A DNA stretch of 14,209 nucleotides. Origin: an uncultured Collinsella sp. (lineage in GTDB: Bacteria; Actinomycetota; Coriobacteriia; Coriobacteriales; Coriobacteriaceae). Shown in pieces: positions 1 to 6,605 of the stretch. The stretch lies in NCBI GenBank assembly GCA_938023705.1, contig CALJDJ010000009.1, positions 1-14,209 of the forward strand, read 5' to 3'. A program made the position numbers and the translations under genes. The notes beneath the pieces are model-generated. The model searched no databases and had not been told where the DNA came from. It saw nothing but the letters and a program-made list of their open reading frames with translations. Every line of letters starts with the position of its first letter. The first letter of the stretch is position 1.

Positions 1-67
1 GCGAAAGGGGTCCGATCCTCTTCGCGGCGGTTGTTCGCGCTGGTTTTGAGGCGGTTTTGCCCGCTTG

Positions 68-2269
68 CTACTCGCTGTAGCGGGTGGCGATGGCAGCTCG
101 CACCATGCCGGTGCTCATGAGGTACGTTACCAGGAAGTAGCCGCCGTAGGCTGCCAGGAAAATCGCACAGGTGAGGCCCACCGTGCCGCCGATGCTCATG
201 TTGCCAAACGTGCTCACCAGCTCGATGATCACCTTGAGCGCCACAAAGGAGTGCGCCAGACCCACTGCCAGCGGGAACAGGAAGAACACCGCTTGCTGTG
301 CCATCACCGAATGGCGAATCTGGCGGTCGTCACAGCCGATCTGCGCCAGCACGCGATAGCTGCGGCTGCCATCTGCCACGTTGGAGAGCTGCTGGATCGA
401 CAGAATTGCCGCGCATGCAACGACCAGTACAAAGCCGATGTAGATAGCCAGATAGCTAATCATGCCGTTCATCTGCGCTGCCTGCGTATATAGCTCGGAG
501 CGTGTCATGAAGACTCCCCACGAACCCGGCTCCTTGCCGTCAACGAGCAGGTTGTCGAGCATAGTGTATTTAATGAGCTCATCGGCCTCGGCAACATCCA
601 TCCCTCGCTTGTAGTTAACGAGCAGGTTGCTGGCATACGGCTGCAGATTAAGCTGGGACAGCAGCTCATCGGCAACGACCACGGTACCGGGATTGCTACC
701 GAGCCCCGAGTTGGCGATGGCCGCCGTGTCCTTGTCCGACTTATCGGTTGCGGGCTTGAGCTCATGCCCACCCAAGGTGAGGGTATGGCCGCCGGCCATA
801 TATTTGGTGTACAGGTCGCCCAGCTCACCGCCCATATCACACGTAAGCACGTACTGGTCGCGGCCAATGCTCACCGGCTCCTCGCCCATCATCTGGCGCA
901 GCTTGTTGTACTGGCTCGCCGGCGTCACAAACAGGCCCATATCATCGGCATTGCTACCCTCGAGCACCTTGGGGAGCTTTTCGCCCATGGCCTTGCACAT
1001 CTCGCCTGCAGCTACCGAGGGACCCGAGCCGCCAAGCGGGTAACTCAGATACGAATCGATCTGCACATGCTCACCGGCAACATCGGCGATATTGACCTTT
1101 TTGCCGGTCTCGTCGTTGTTGTCCGCCGACTTGCGCTCGCCATGCCATGCAGCGTACAAATCGACCGTTGCATCGGCCAGCACCATGCGATCGGCCTCAG
1201 ACGGATTGACATACTCCTTGTAGTAGTCGAGCGTTTCGGGCGTGTAATAGACATACGTCTGAGACACGTCAACAGGGTTATAGCGCTCCAGGTTTTCGTT
1301 CATCACGTTGGCAATCGACATACCGCAGGTCACCGAGGTAATGGCCAAAAACAGAATCATCGCGATGACGCCCATCGAAAAGCACACCGTGTTGACCTTG
1401 GCCGCAAGCTGGCGCACGGTAAACATGTTGAGGCCGCGCCAGTACACGCCGCGCAGGCTCTGCAGCAGCTTGATGAGCATGCCGGAGAGTCCCCAGAACA
1501 GCGCAAAGGTACCCACTGTAACCATAGCGGTCGTAATGCCAAACTGGCTCATGGCCTCTTGCAGCTTGCTGTCCGTCGCGGTTAGTGGGAACCCATCACG
1601 TAGCAGACGGTAATAGGCCACGCCCACAAGCGCCACGCCCACGGCAAAGATGTCAATCGCGATCCAGGGGTTGCGCGTCTTGATGCTCTCGTTGCGACGC
1701 TCGGCACCCATGAGCTCAATGAGCCTGGTGCGACGCACGGCGCGAAGGTTCAGCAGTAGCGTGAGCACAAACATTACGAGCATGCAGGCAAGGGTCAGGT
1801 TGAACGCATGCACCGAGAAAAAGAAGTGGAAATTGGCGATCTGTGTCTTAAAGAGCGAGGCCGTAAAGAACGTCATGAGCTGGGAGAGTCCCACACCCAG
1901 CACAATGCCGGCGACAAAGGCCACGACCGATACTATCACGGTCTCGAGCGCCATGATCGTGGCGACGCGCCCGCGCCCCATGCCGAGCACCTGGTACAGG
2001 CCAAACTCCTTCTTGCGGCGTTTCATGATGAAGTTATTGGCGTACACCATCAAAAAGGCCATGACACCGGCCAAAAAGTACGTCAGGTAGCCGAGCATGC
2101 TGCCCATAACCTGTGCCAAGCCCTCTTCATCGATTCCGGCGATGTCGACCTGCATCGAGATGGTGTTAAAGGCATAGAAGACCGTGACGCCCAGGGTGAG
2201 CGTCAAAAGGTAGACGAGGTAGTCGCGCCCGGCGCGGCGGACGTTGCCCCAAGCGAGTTTACAGAGCAT
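68..2269 (-). CDS. BceB-type ABC transporter permease (FtsX/MacB-like), 733 aa
   Basis: Membrane subunit of an ABC transporter of the peptide-antibiotic detoxification/sensing type. I see about ten hydrophobic helices: near residues 17-36, 57-79, 108-131, 156-175, 203-221, about 246-266 and 290-310, then a polar domain of roughly 285 residues (about 318-602), then 603-625, 660-685 and 694-719. That 7+3 layout with a large outside loop before helix 8 is the BceB pattern; the loop is larger than the roughly 200 residues usual for BceB. FtsX-like segments follow the KRRKKEFGLYQVLGMG stretch at about 83-98. I place the start at the ATG at 2269 because GGTGAGG (2276-2282) sits six bases upstream; an upstream GTG at 2281 adds four residues but lacks a good site. 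The gene overlaps the end of the ATPase gene by 11 bp, so the two are translationally coupled. The substrate is not readable from sequence. Confidence 0.9.
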   Translation of the reverse strand: MLCKLAWGNVRRAGRDYLVYLLTLTLGVTVFYAFNTISMQVDIAGIDEEGLAQVMGSMLGYLTYFLAGVMAFLMVYANNFIMKRRKKEFGLYQVLGMGRGRVATIMALETVIVSVVAFVAGIVLGVGLSQLMTFFTASLFKTQIANFHFFFSVHAFNLTLACMLVMFVLTLLLNLRAVRRTRLIELMGAERRNESIKTRNPWIAIDIFAVGVALVGVAYYRLLRDGFPLTATDSKLQEAMSQFGITTAMVTVGTFALFWGLSGMLIKLLQSLRGVYWRGLNMFTVRQLAAKVNTVCFSMGVIAMILFLAITSVTCGMSIANVMNENLERYNPVDVSQTYVYYTPETLDYYKEYVNPSEADRMVLADATVDLYAAWHGERKSADNNDETGKKVNIADVAGEHVQIDSYLSYPLGGSGPSVAAGEMCKAMGEKLPKVLEGSNADDMGLFVTPASQYNKLRQMMGEEPVSIGRDQYVLTCDMGGELGDLYTKYMAGGHTLTLGGHELKPATDKSDKDTAAIANSGLGSNPGTVVVADELLSQLNLQPYASNLLVNYKRGMDVAEADELIKYTMLDNLLVDGKEPGSWGVFMTRSELYTQAAQMNGMISYLAIYIGFVLVVACAAILSIQQLSNVADGSRSYRVLAQIGCDDRQIRHSVMAQQAVFFLFPLAVGLAHSFVALKVIIELVSTFGNMSIGGTVGLTCAIFLAAYGGYFLVTYLMSTGMVRAAIATRYSE

Positions 2270-3044
2270 CGGAGCCCTCACCGCCCATCATGGCAACGAC
2301 CTCCATAATGCGGTCGAAGAACTCTCGGCGGTCGGTGTCGCCACGGCGCAGCTCGGTGAAGATCTTGCCGTCGCGGATAAACAGCACACGGCTCGTGTAG
2401 CTGGCGGCAAAGCTGTCGTGCGTGACCATGAGCACCGTGGCGCGCAGGCGGCGATTCAGGGCCTCCAGGCTCTCGAGCAGCAGGCGGGCGCTCTTGGAAT
2501 CGAGGGCGCCGGTGGGCTCGTCGGCCATGATCATGGTGGGGTCGGTGACGAGCGCGCGAGCAGCGGCGACACGTTGCTGCTGGCCGCCGGACATCTGGTA
2601 GGGGTACTTGTCGAGTACCTGGCTAATGGACAGGCGCGCGGCCACATCCTGCACGCGAGTCGAGATTTCGGCCGAGTTTGTGCGGGCGATGGTGAGCGGC
2701 AGGGCGATGTTCTCGCGTGCCGTGAGCGTATCGAGCAGGTTGGAATCCTGGAAGATAAAGCCCAGCTCCTCGCGGCGGAACTGCGAAAGCTTGGCCTGCT
2801 TCATGCGCGTCACGTCCTGGCCGTTGATGCGAATGGTGCCGCTCGTGGCGGCATCGATGGTCGACACGCAGTTGAGCAGCGTCGACTTGCCCGAGCCCGA
2901 GGCGCCCATGATACCGACGAATTCGCCGCGGTTGACGGTAAAGCTGACGTCGTTGAGCGCGCGGGTCACGTTGCCCAGCGCTCCATATACCTTTTCGAGA
3001 TGCGCGACCTCCAGTACCGGGGTCGCCATTTGGATGGTTTGCAT
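2259..3044 (-). CDS. BceA/LolD/MacB-type ABC transporter ATP-binding protein, 261 aa
   Basis: Cytoplasmic ATPase that powers the permease encoded just downstream. All nucleotide-binding motifs are intact: Walker A GASGSGKST at residues 47-55, Q-loop Q99 in IFQD, signature SGGQQQR at 152-158, Walker B IMADEP at 172-177 with catalytic E176, the D-loop GALD right after it, and H-loop H209. The SGGQQQR and MADEPTGALD forms are typical of the MacB/LolD/BceA branch. AAAGGA (3051-3056, minus strand) six bases before the ATG supports the start. The gene end overlaps the permease start, so they form one operon. A two-component system often adjoins such pairs, but none is in this window. BceA-like is more likely than LolD because the partner is a ten-helix permease and the organism appears Gram-positive. 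Confidence 0.93.
   Translation of the reverse strand: MQTIQMATPVLEVAHLEKVYGALGNVTRALNDVSFTVNRGEFVGIMGASGSGKSTLLNCVSTIDAATSGTIRINGQDVTRMKQAKLSQFRREELGFIFQDSNLLDTLTARENIALPLTIARTNSAEISTRVQDVAARLSISQVLDKYPYQMSGGQQQRVAAARALVTDPTMIMADEPTGALDSKSARLLLESLEALNRRLRATVLMVTHDSFAASYTSRVLFIRDGKIFTELRRGDTDRREFFDRIMEVVAMMGGEGSDAL
2276..2282 (-). promoter_or_regulatory. Ribosome binding site inside the ATPase gene that sets the permease start
   Basis: On the minus strand, GGTGAGG ends six bases before the ATG at 2269 and lies within the last codons of the ATPase gene. It favours that ATG over the GTG at 2281. Confidence 0.6.
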
Positions 3045-3091
3045 ACCGAGTCCTTTCTTGCGATTAGTCTACGGCATCTATAGTCGCAAGG

Positions 3092-3104
3092 AGCCGAGTC
3101 GGCT
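3092..3104. promoter_or_regulatory. Perfect short palindrome upstream of the ABC operon (possible operator)
   Basis: AGCCGA-G-TCGGCT is a perfect 6-1-6 inverted repeat 48 bp before the ATPase start codon, in the divergent gap with the NUDIX-Vsr gene. A further CCAT-CGAT-ATGG repeat follows at 3107-3118. Its position fits a regulator site for the ABC operon, but no regulator gene is adjacent and chance is possible for a 13-bp site. Confidence 0.3.
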
Positions 3105-3127
3105 ACCATCGATATGGCTTACGCTTG

Positions 3128-3150
3128 CCTTACCGTTGTGTAAGGTAAGG
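3128..3150. repeat. Hairpin with a duplicated 3' arm upstream of the NUDIX-Vsr gene
   Basis: CCTTACC (3128-3134) can pair with GGTAAGG (3144-3150). Because the right side reads GTAAGGTAAGG, the left arm can instead pair as CCTTAC with GTAAGG at 3140-3145. The structure ends 39 bp before the TTG start, so it could be an operator or sit in the 5' leader. No clear promoter could be assigned here. Confidence 0.35.
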
Positions 3151-3176
3151 GTAGCCTGCCATGTGTTGATGTGGAG

Positions 3177-3182
3177 AGAGGA
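3177..3182 (+). promoter_or_regulatory. Ribosome binding site selecting the TTG start of the NUDIX-Vsr gene
   Basis: AGAGGA lies six bases before the TTG at 3189. The in-frame GTG at 3171 has no such site before it, and translation from TTG begins MKTVHVAAGII, which lines up with the start of MutT/NudG proteins. Confidence 0.65.
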
Positions 3183-3188
3183 CTCCTG

Positions 3189-4175
3189 TTGAAGACTGTT
3201 CATGTTGCCGCCGGGATCATTCGCAAGGAAGGATCCGACGAGCTACTGGCTGTGCAGCGCGGCTATGGCGACATGCAGGGACTTTGGGAGTTCCCCGGTG
3301 GCAAGCTCATGCGCGGTGAGACGCCAGAAGACGCCGTGCGCCGCGAGCTTATGGAAGAGCTACAGGTAAAAGTCACCAACCTGCGTGATTTCTACACCGT
3401 TGAGTATGACTACCCCGATTTTCATCTCTCAATGGAGTGTTACTACTGCTCGCTCGCCGATGAATCCGATGAGCCTCAGAAGCACGACCGCCAGCTTGAT
3501 ATCCGCTGGATTCCGCGCACCTCGCTTGCCACGGTGGAATGGATGCCCGCAGACAAGGGGCTCATCGATGCCCTGATTGAGCTGAAGGAAGACCGGCTTG
3601 AGGCAAGCTCCGCTGATGACGCCGCGCCCAACACAGCCGACAAACCCACCGCCAAACCCAAGCGCGCACCTAAGCGCCGTAGCAAAAAACGCCCCAAACC
3701 AGGTCTGCTCGACGGCATCGATACCTCGGACCTCTCCGCTGACGAGCGCGAACTGGTCCGCCGTCGAGCCGCCATCAAAAAGTCCATGAAGGGCAACAAG
3801 CGCGCCAATACCAAGCCCGAGCTGCTCGTTCGCCAGCGCCTGCGGGCAGCAGGCCTTACGGGTTATCGCTTGGAATGGAAGGTGCCCGGAAAGCCCGACA
3901 TCGCCTTTCCCGGGCGCAAGATCGCCATCTTCGTCAACGGCTGTTTTTGGCACCGCTGCCCCAAGTGCAACCCTAGCCAGCCCAAGCGCAACGTTGAGTT
4001 TTGGGAGGCAAAGTTCCGTCGCAACGTCGAGCGCGACCGCGCTGCCGTGGCAGCACTCACTCAAATGGGCTGGACGCCCATAACCATCTGGGAATGCGAA
4101 CTCAAAAAGGACCGCATCGACGCCACGATGGAAAAGGTCATCGAACAAGTACGCGCCGCCGCACCGCAGCGCTAG
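3189..4175 (+). CDS. NUDIX hydrolase (MutT/NudG-like) fused to Vsr-type DNA mismatch endonuclease, 328 aa
   Basis: Two DNA-protection enzymes in one reading frame. Residues 1 to about 132 are a NUDIX domain: the box runs G38-x5-E44-x7-R52-E53-L-M-E56-E57-L-Q59-V60, complete except that the last glycine is Q59. GLWEFPGGK just before it is typical of MutT and NudG, which hydrolyse damaged or modified dNTPs. A Lys/Pro/Ala-rich linker (about 140-172) joins it to a Vsr domain (about 183-325): NTKPELLVRQRL, PGKPDI with the candidate metal-binding D237, FVNGCFWHRCPKC with H255, NVERDR with D283, and WECEL at 301-305. C252, C257, C260 and C303 look like a structural zinc site. Vsr nicks beside T in T:G mismatches left by 5-methylcytosine deamination. 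The linker shows no frameshift or stop, so this is a true fusion. The start is discussed at the ribosome binding site entry. No dcm-type methylase is nearby. Confidence 0.9.
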   Translation: MKTVHVAAGIIRKEGSDELLAVQRGYGDMQGLWEFPGGKLMRGETPEDAVRRELMEELQVKVTNLRDFYTVEYDYPDFHLSMECYYCSLADESDEPQKHDRQLDIRWIPRTSLATVEWMPADKGLIDALIELKEDRLEASSADDAAPNTADKPTAKPKRAPKRRSKKRPKPGLLDGIDTSDLSADERELVRRRAAIKKSMKGNKRANTKPELLVRQRLRAAGLTGYRLEWKVPGKPDIAFPGRKIAIFVNGCFWHRCPKCNPSQPKRNVEFWEAKFRRNVERDRAAVAALTQMGWTPITIWECELKKDRIDATMEKVIEQVRAAAPQR

Positions 4176-4429
4176 GAACGAGCCGTCCACACGCCCCACA
4201 CAGGCAAGCCACATCCGCGCCACAAACCTTAGAAAACCCTTAAGCCCAAAACCTTTCAAGAGTGTTACTCAATAGCCTTGACCTGCGGTTTCATCGTAAC
4301 ACCAAACCAGGTTAAGCCTTTCTTTAGCGCTTCTTTGCGGCAGCCGCGGCATAATGTAGCCAGCGCACGGGACCTAGCAGCAAACCCCGAGCGCATCCTT
4401 TTGGTGGATATCGAGGAGGCCGCAAAAGC

Positions 4430-4639
4430 ATGCATTCTTCCAATGACGCAGCACAGCAGCCATCCCTAAAACATGCAAACCTTTTCTCCTTCCCCCCGAC
4501 ACAGAGAAACGGCCTCCTCGACTCCCCCACCACAAAAGCCAAACGCTCAACCAACCAGAGCCACAACTTGCGAGCATCGTTCGAAAAGCTCCAAGCATCC
4601 CTAAACAAGGCGTTCCCCGAACAGGCAAGAGCAATCTAA
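4430..4639 (+). CDS. Possible small hypothetical protein, 69 aa (weak)
   Basis: I do not recognise this product. It would be a polar protein rich in Ser, Asn, Gln and Lys, without a signal peptide or membrane helix. In its favour are an exact AGGAGG at 4414-4419, ten bases before the ATG, and a -10-like CATAAT about 75 bases upstream. Against it are a low-complexity sequence, codon third positions much less GC-biased than the neighbouring genes, and no motif. It ends 25 bp before the AraC start and could be a leader peptide or merely chance. Confidence 0.22.
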   Translation: MHSSNDAAQQPSLKHANLFSFPPTQRNGLLDSPTTKAKRSTNQSHNLRASFEKLQASLNKAFPEQARAI

Positions 4640-4652
4640 GCCCATCGCGCTT

Positions 4653-4658
4653 TATACT
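4653..4658 (+). promoter_or_regulatory. -10 element placed for a leaderless AraC transcript
   Basis: TATACT ends six bases before the ATG at 4665, so transcription would begin at or next to the start codon. No Shine-Dalgarno sequence precedes either possible ATG (4665 or 4674). The -35 position has no good match, as expected for a promoter that needs an activator. Confidence 0.45.
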
Positions 4659-4664
4659 GATGCC

Positions 4665-5603
4665 ATGCGAAACATGGATCACATAGAATTGCACCGCGGA
4701 GGACGCGAGGAAGCGTTTCCCGAGACCGCCGAAGACTGGCCCTATATTGCCGAACGCGCAGAATTCGCTCGCTATCCGGGCAATTCCGTCCCCTGGCACT
4801 GGCATTCCGAAGTTGAGCTTTTCTACATGGAGCAGGGAGCGATTGACTATCGAACGCGCGCGGCTCATGAGCACGTACGCTTTGAGGAAGGGTCCGCCGG
4901 CTTTATCAACGGCGGCGTTTTGCACAGCACGCTGCAATCACCCAATTCGGCACCAGCCATTCAAATGTTGCATATCTTTCAGCCGTCGATGCTCGGCGAT
5001 CCCGCGGGACGCCTTCAAAAGCGCTATATCAATCCTTTGCTGCAATGTCGAGGCGTCGATGTGCTCAAATGGTCGCCCACCAACCCCGACGATATGCCCT
5101 TTATCGATTTGCTAAAGAGTTCCTTTAACCACGACCTTCAACGGCCGCAGAACGAGATGGCGCTTCGGAATAGCTTGTCAGAGCTCTGGATTCAGATTTA
5201 CGCCAAGGCCGAACCGCTCTTTTCCTCCGACAACGCCTCTTGGATGACCAACCGCGACGTACAGTTCAAGGCAATCCTGGACTTTATCCGCGCGAACTAT
5301 GCAGCCGCTATAGATGTGCCCCAGATGGCATCTGCAGCCGGCGTAAGCGAAAGAGAGTGTTACCGCATTATCGAAACTTGTGCAGGAACGACCCCGGCGG
5401 CATATCTGCGCGCATACCGCATAAACCGTGCTTGCGAACTTTTGGCACACACCACGCGAACGGTACAGACAGTCGCGCGCCAATGCGGATTTATAACAGC
5501 AAGCCATCTTGGCCAGGTATTTAAAGAACAAATGGGGTGCACTCCTTCGAGCTATCGAGCAGCGAGGCAGAATCTCGATAGCACCAGGCAGAAATCCCGC
5601 TAG
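4665..5603 (+). CDS. AraC-family transcriptional regulator with N-terminal cupin, 312 aa
   Basis: DNA-binding regulator, probably sensing a sugar or related small molecule. The N-terminal half is an AraC-type cupin: PWHWHSEVELFYMEQG (43-58), with H45, H47 and E51 in the usual motif positions and H87 in the second motif. The C-terminal region, about 200-300, is the double helix-turn-helix: first motif around VPQMASAAGVSERECYRII (218-236), second around VQTVARQCGFITASHLGQVF (267-286), followed by the family's GCTPSSYR ending at 291-298. The length of about 300 residues is normal. The next gene, a HAD phosphatase, begins 56 bp downstream on the same strand and is a likely target or operon partner. 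The start appears leaderless; M4 at 4674 is an alternative, also without a binding site. The ligand is unknown. Confidence 0.9.
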   Translation: MRNMDHIELHRGGREEAFPETAEDWPYIAERAEFARYPGNSVPWHWHSEVELFYMEQGAIDYRTRAAHEHVRFEEGSAGFINGGVLHSTLQSPNSAPAIQMLHIFQPSMLGDPAGRLQKRYINPLLQCRGVDVLKWSPTNPDDMPFIDLLKSSFNHDLQRPQNEMALRNSLSELWIQIYAKAEPLFSSDNASWMTNRDVQFKAILDFIRANYAAAIDVPQMASAAGVSERECYRIIETCAGTTPAAYLRAYRINRACELLAHTTRTVQTVARQCGFITASHLGQVFKEQMGCTPSSYRAARQNLDSTRQKSR

Positions 5604-5659
5604 CCCTTCTTCTGTCACTGCATCAAACTTGCAGGCAAACAACAGAGAGGAGCAATCAT

Positions 5660-6283
5660 ATGAAGCACTTTGACCATATCGTATTTGACGTTGATGGGAC
5701 ATTGGCAGATACAGAAGAAAGCGTTCTGTCATCGCTTGTCCAGATTGTCCAAGAAGAGACCGGCAAAACGCTTCCCCGACACGAGCTTGACTTTGCCCTC
5801 GGCATACCCGGCAAGGATGCCCTTGAGAAACTTGGGATCTACTCGCAGGCAACGTTGGATCGCTGGTGCCAAGTTGCCGCCAGCTTTAAAAGCACCATCA
5901 GCGTGTTTCCAGGTTTGCTTGAAGTCATCGCAACACTCGCCGATAGCGGCTGCAAACTTGGCATCGTCTCCTCACGTGCGCGCGACGAATACACAAAAGA
6001 AATTGCACCCCTTGGTTTCGATAAGTATTTTGAGCACATCATCCTTGTCGAAGACACAACCGAACATAAACCCGCACCCGCACCCATGCTCGAATATCTC
6101 CGACGTGCGGGCGCGAATCCTGGCAACGTCGTCTACGTTGGCGACACCGTCTACGACGAACAATGCGCAACTTCGGCAGGGGTCAGTTTTGCCAGAGCGG
6201 CATGGGGATCACACCAAGATATCCCAAACGCCACCTACAACCTCAAAACCCCCAACGACCTACTAACCCTAACAACCAAATAA
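5660..6283 (+). CDS. HAD-superfamily phosphatase (phosphoglycolate phosphatase / beta-phosphoglucomutase-like), 207 aa
   Basis: Soluble Mg-dependent hydrolase acting on a small phosphorylated metabolite. HAD motifs are complete: motif I DVDGTLAD at 10-17 with nucleophile D10 and acid/base D12, motif II at S104/S105 in IVSSR, motif III K137 in HKPAP, and motif IV GDTVYD at 161-166 with D162 and D166. A helical cap (about 18-85) between motif I and the core places it in subfamily I, with Gph and the beta-phosphoglucomutases. GAGAGGAG (5645-5652), seven bases before the ATG, supports the start. It follows the AraC gene by 56 bp, which suggests joint control. The Pro/Thr/Asn-rich tail codons near the stop look less GC-biased than those of flanking genes. 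The exact substrate cannot be told; Gph is one possibility. Confidence 0.88.
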   Translation: MKHFDHIVFDVDGTLADTEESVLSSLVQIVQEETGKTLPRHELDFALGIPGKDALEKLGIYSQATLDRWCQVAASFKSTISVFPGLLEVIATLADSGCKLGIVSSRARDEYTKEIAPLGFDKYFEHIILVEDTTEHKPAPAPMLEYLRRAGANPGNVVYVGDTVYDEQCATSAGVSFARAAWGSHQDIPNATYNLKTPNDLLTLTTK

Positions 6284-6304
6284 CCCACGCGCCCCACCCT
6301 TTCA

Positions 6305-6485
6305 GCCCTAACGCCACAAGGGCGATTGAACAGGACAGCTTGGGCGGGCCCCCGCACTTAGTTTCCAAAATCATTCCGCAGCGCGAAGGCTTCTTATTGT
6401 TTTCCGCCCTAACGCCACAAGGGCGACGACCTCGAGTAGGTCAACCTGGGAGGGACGAGGGTTTAGTTCCCCAATCTTTCCGCAG
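6305..6485. repeat. Two diverged direct copies of an intergenic repeat unit
   Basis: Copy 1 is 6305-6381 and copy 2 is 6406-6485, offset by 101 bp. Each starts with the same 21 bases, a hairpin of GCCCT-N9-AGGGC plus GA (6305-6325 and 6406-6426), identical in both. Each then has a G-rich stretch, TTAGTT[T/C]CC, AATC and TTCCGCAG. The middle parts have diverged. Neither copy codes for protein. Confidence 0.75.
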
Positions 6486-6572
6486 GGGGCAAAAAGCCTC
6501 GCCGCACGAAGTGCGCAGCGAGGCTTTTTGCATGCCCGAGGACGATTGGGGAACTAAGCCCTCGTCCCTCCC
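6448..6572. repeat. 125-bp nested palindrome with 29-bp arms around a terminator
   Basis: The left arm 6448-6476 and right arm 6544-6572 are inverted copies, 28 of 29 positions matching and the odd one giving a G-U pair in RNA. Twelve unpaired bases on each side separate them from an inner hairpin at 6489-6531. The right arm is an inverted third partial copy of the repeat unit present at 6305-6485. Confidence 0.85.
6489..6531. terminator. Bidirectional intrinsic terminator between the HAD and aldolase genes
   Basis: A perfect 14-bp stem, GCAAAAAGCCTCGC (6489-6502) with its complement at 6518-6531, is topped by a second stem CGCAC-GAA-GTGCG. The A-tract on one side and T-tract on the other let it stop transcription in both directions. 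It lies between two convergent genes, the HAD gene ending at 6283 and the aldolase gene ending at 6606. Confidence 0.85.
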
Positions 6573-6605
6573 CGGGATATGTAGCGAGTCGGAGTACCCT
6601 TGCTG

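Larger units (their letters stand above)
4176..4664. other. Long gap with no convincing gene
   Basis: This 489-bp stretch separates the NUDIX-Vsr gene from the AraC gene. It is richer in A and C than its neighbours. I see a palindrome GCGGC-A-GCCGC followed closely by a -10-like CATAAT (about 4337-4355), with no good -35, and one weak small reading frame (listed separately). I see no terminator with a T-tract behind the NUDIX-Vsr gene. Confidence 0.5.

Noticed and set aside
1..67. Terminator behind the permease gene
   Set aside because: GCGGG-caaaa-CCGC-type pairing is short and lacks a T-tract on the minus strand; a real terminator may lie beyond the window.
3171..3188. Upstream GTG start for the NUDIX-Vsr gene
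   Set aside because: No ribosome binding site before it; the TTG at 3189 has AGAGGA at six bases and gives a family-like N-terminus.
4374..4937. 187-residue minus-strand frame across the gap and the AraC start
   Set aside because: No domain, no start signal, and it overlaps the conserved cupin region of the AraC gene.
6305..6426. CRISPR-like array from the repeated 21-mer
   Set aside because: Only two copies, with the similarity continuing into the intervening DNA, and no cas genes.
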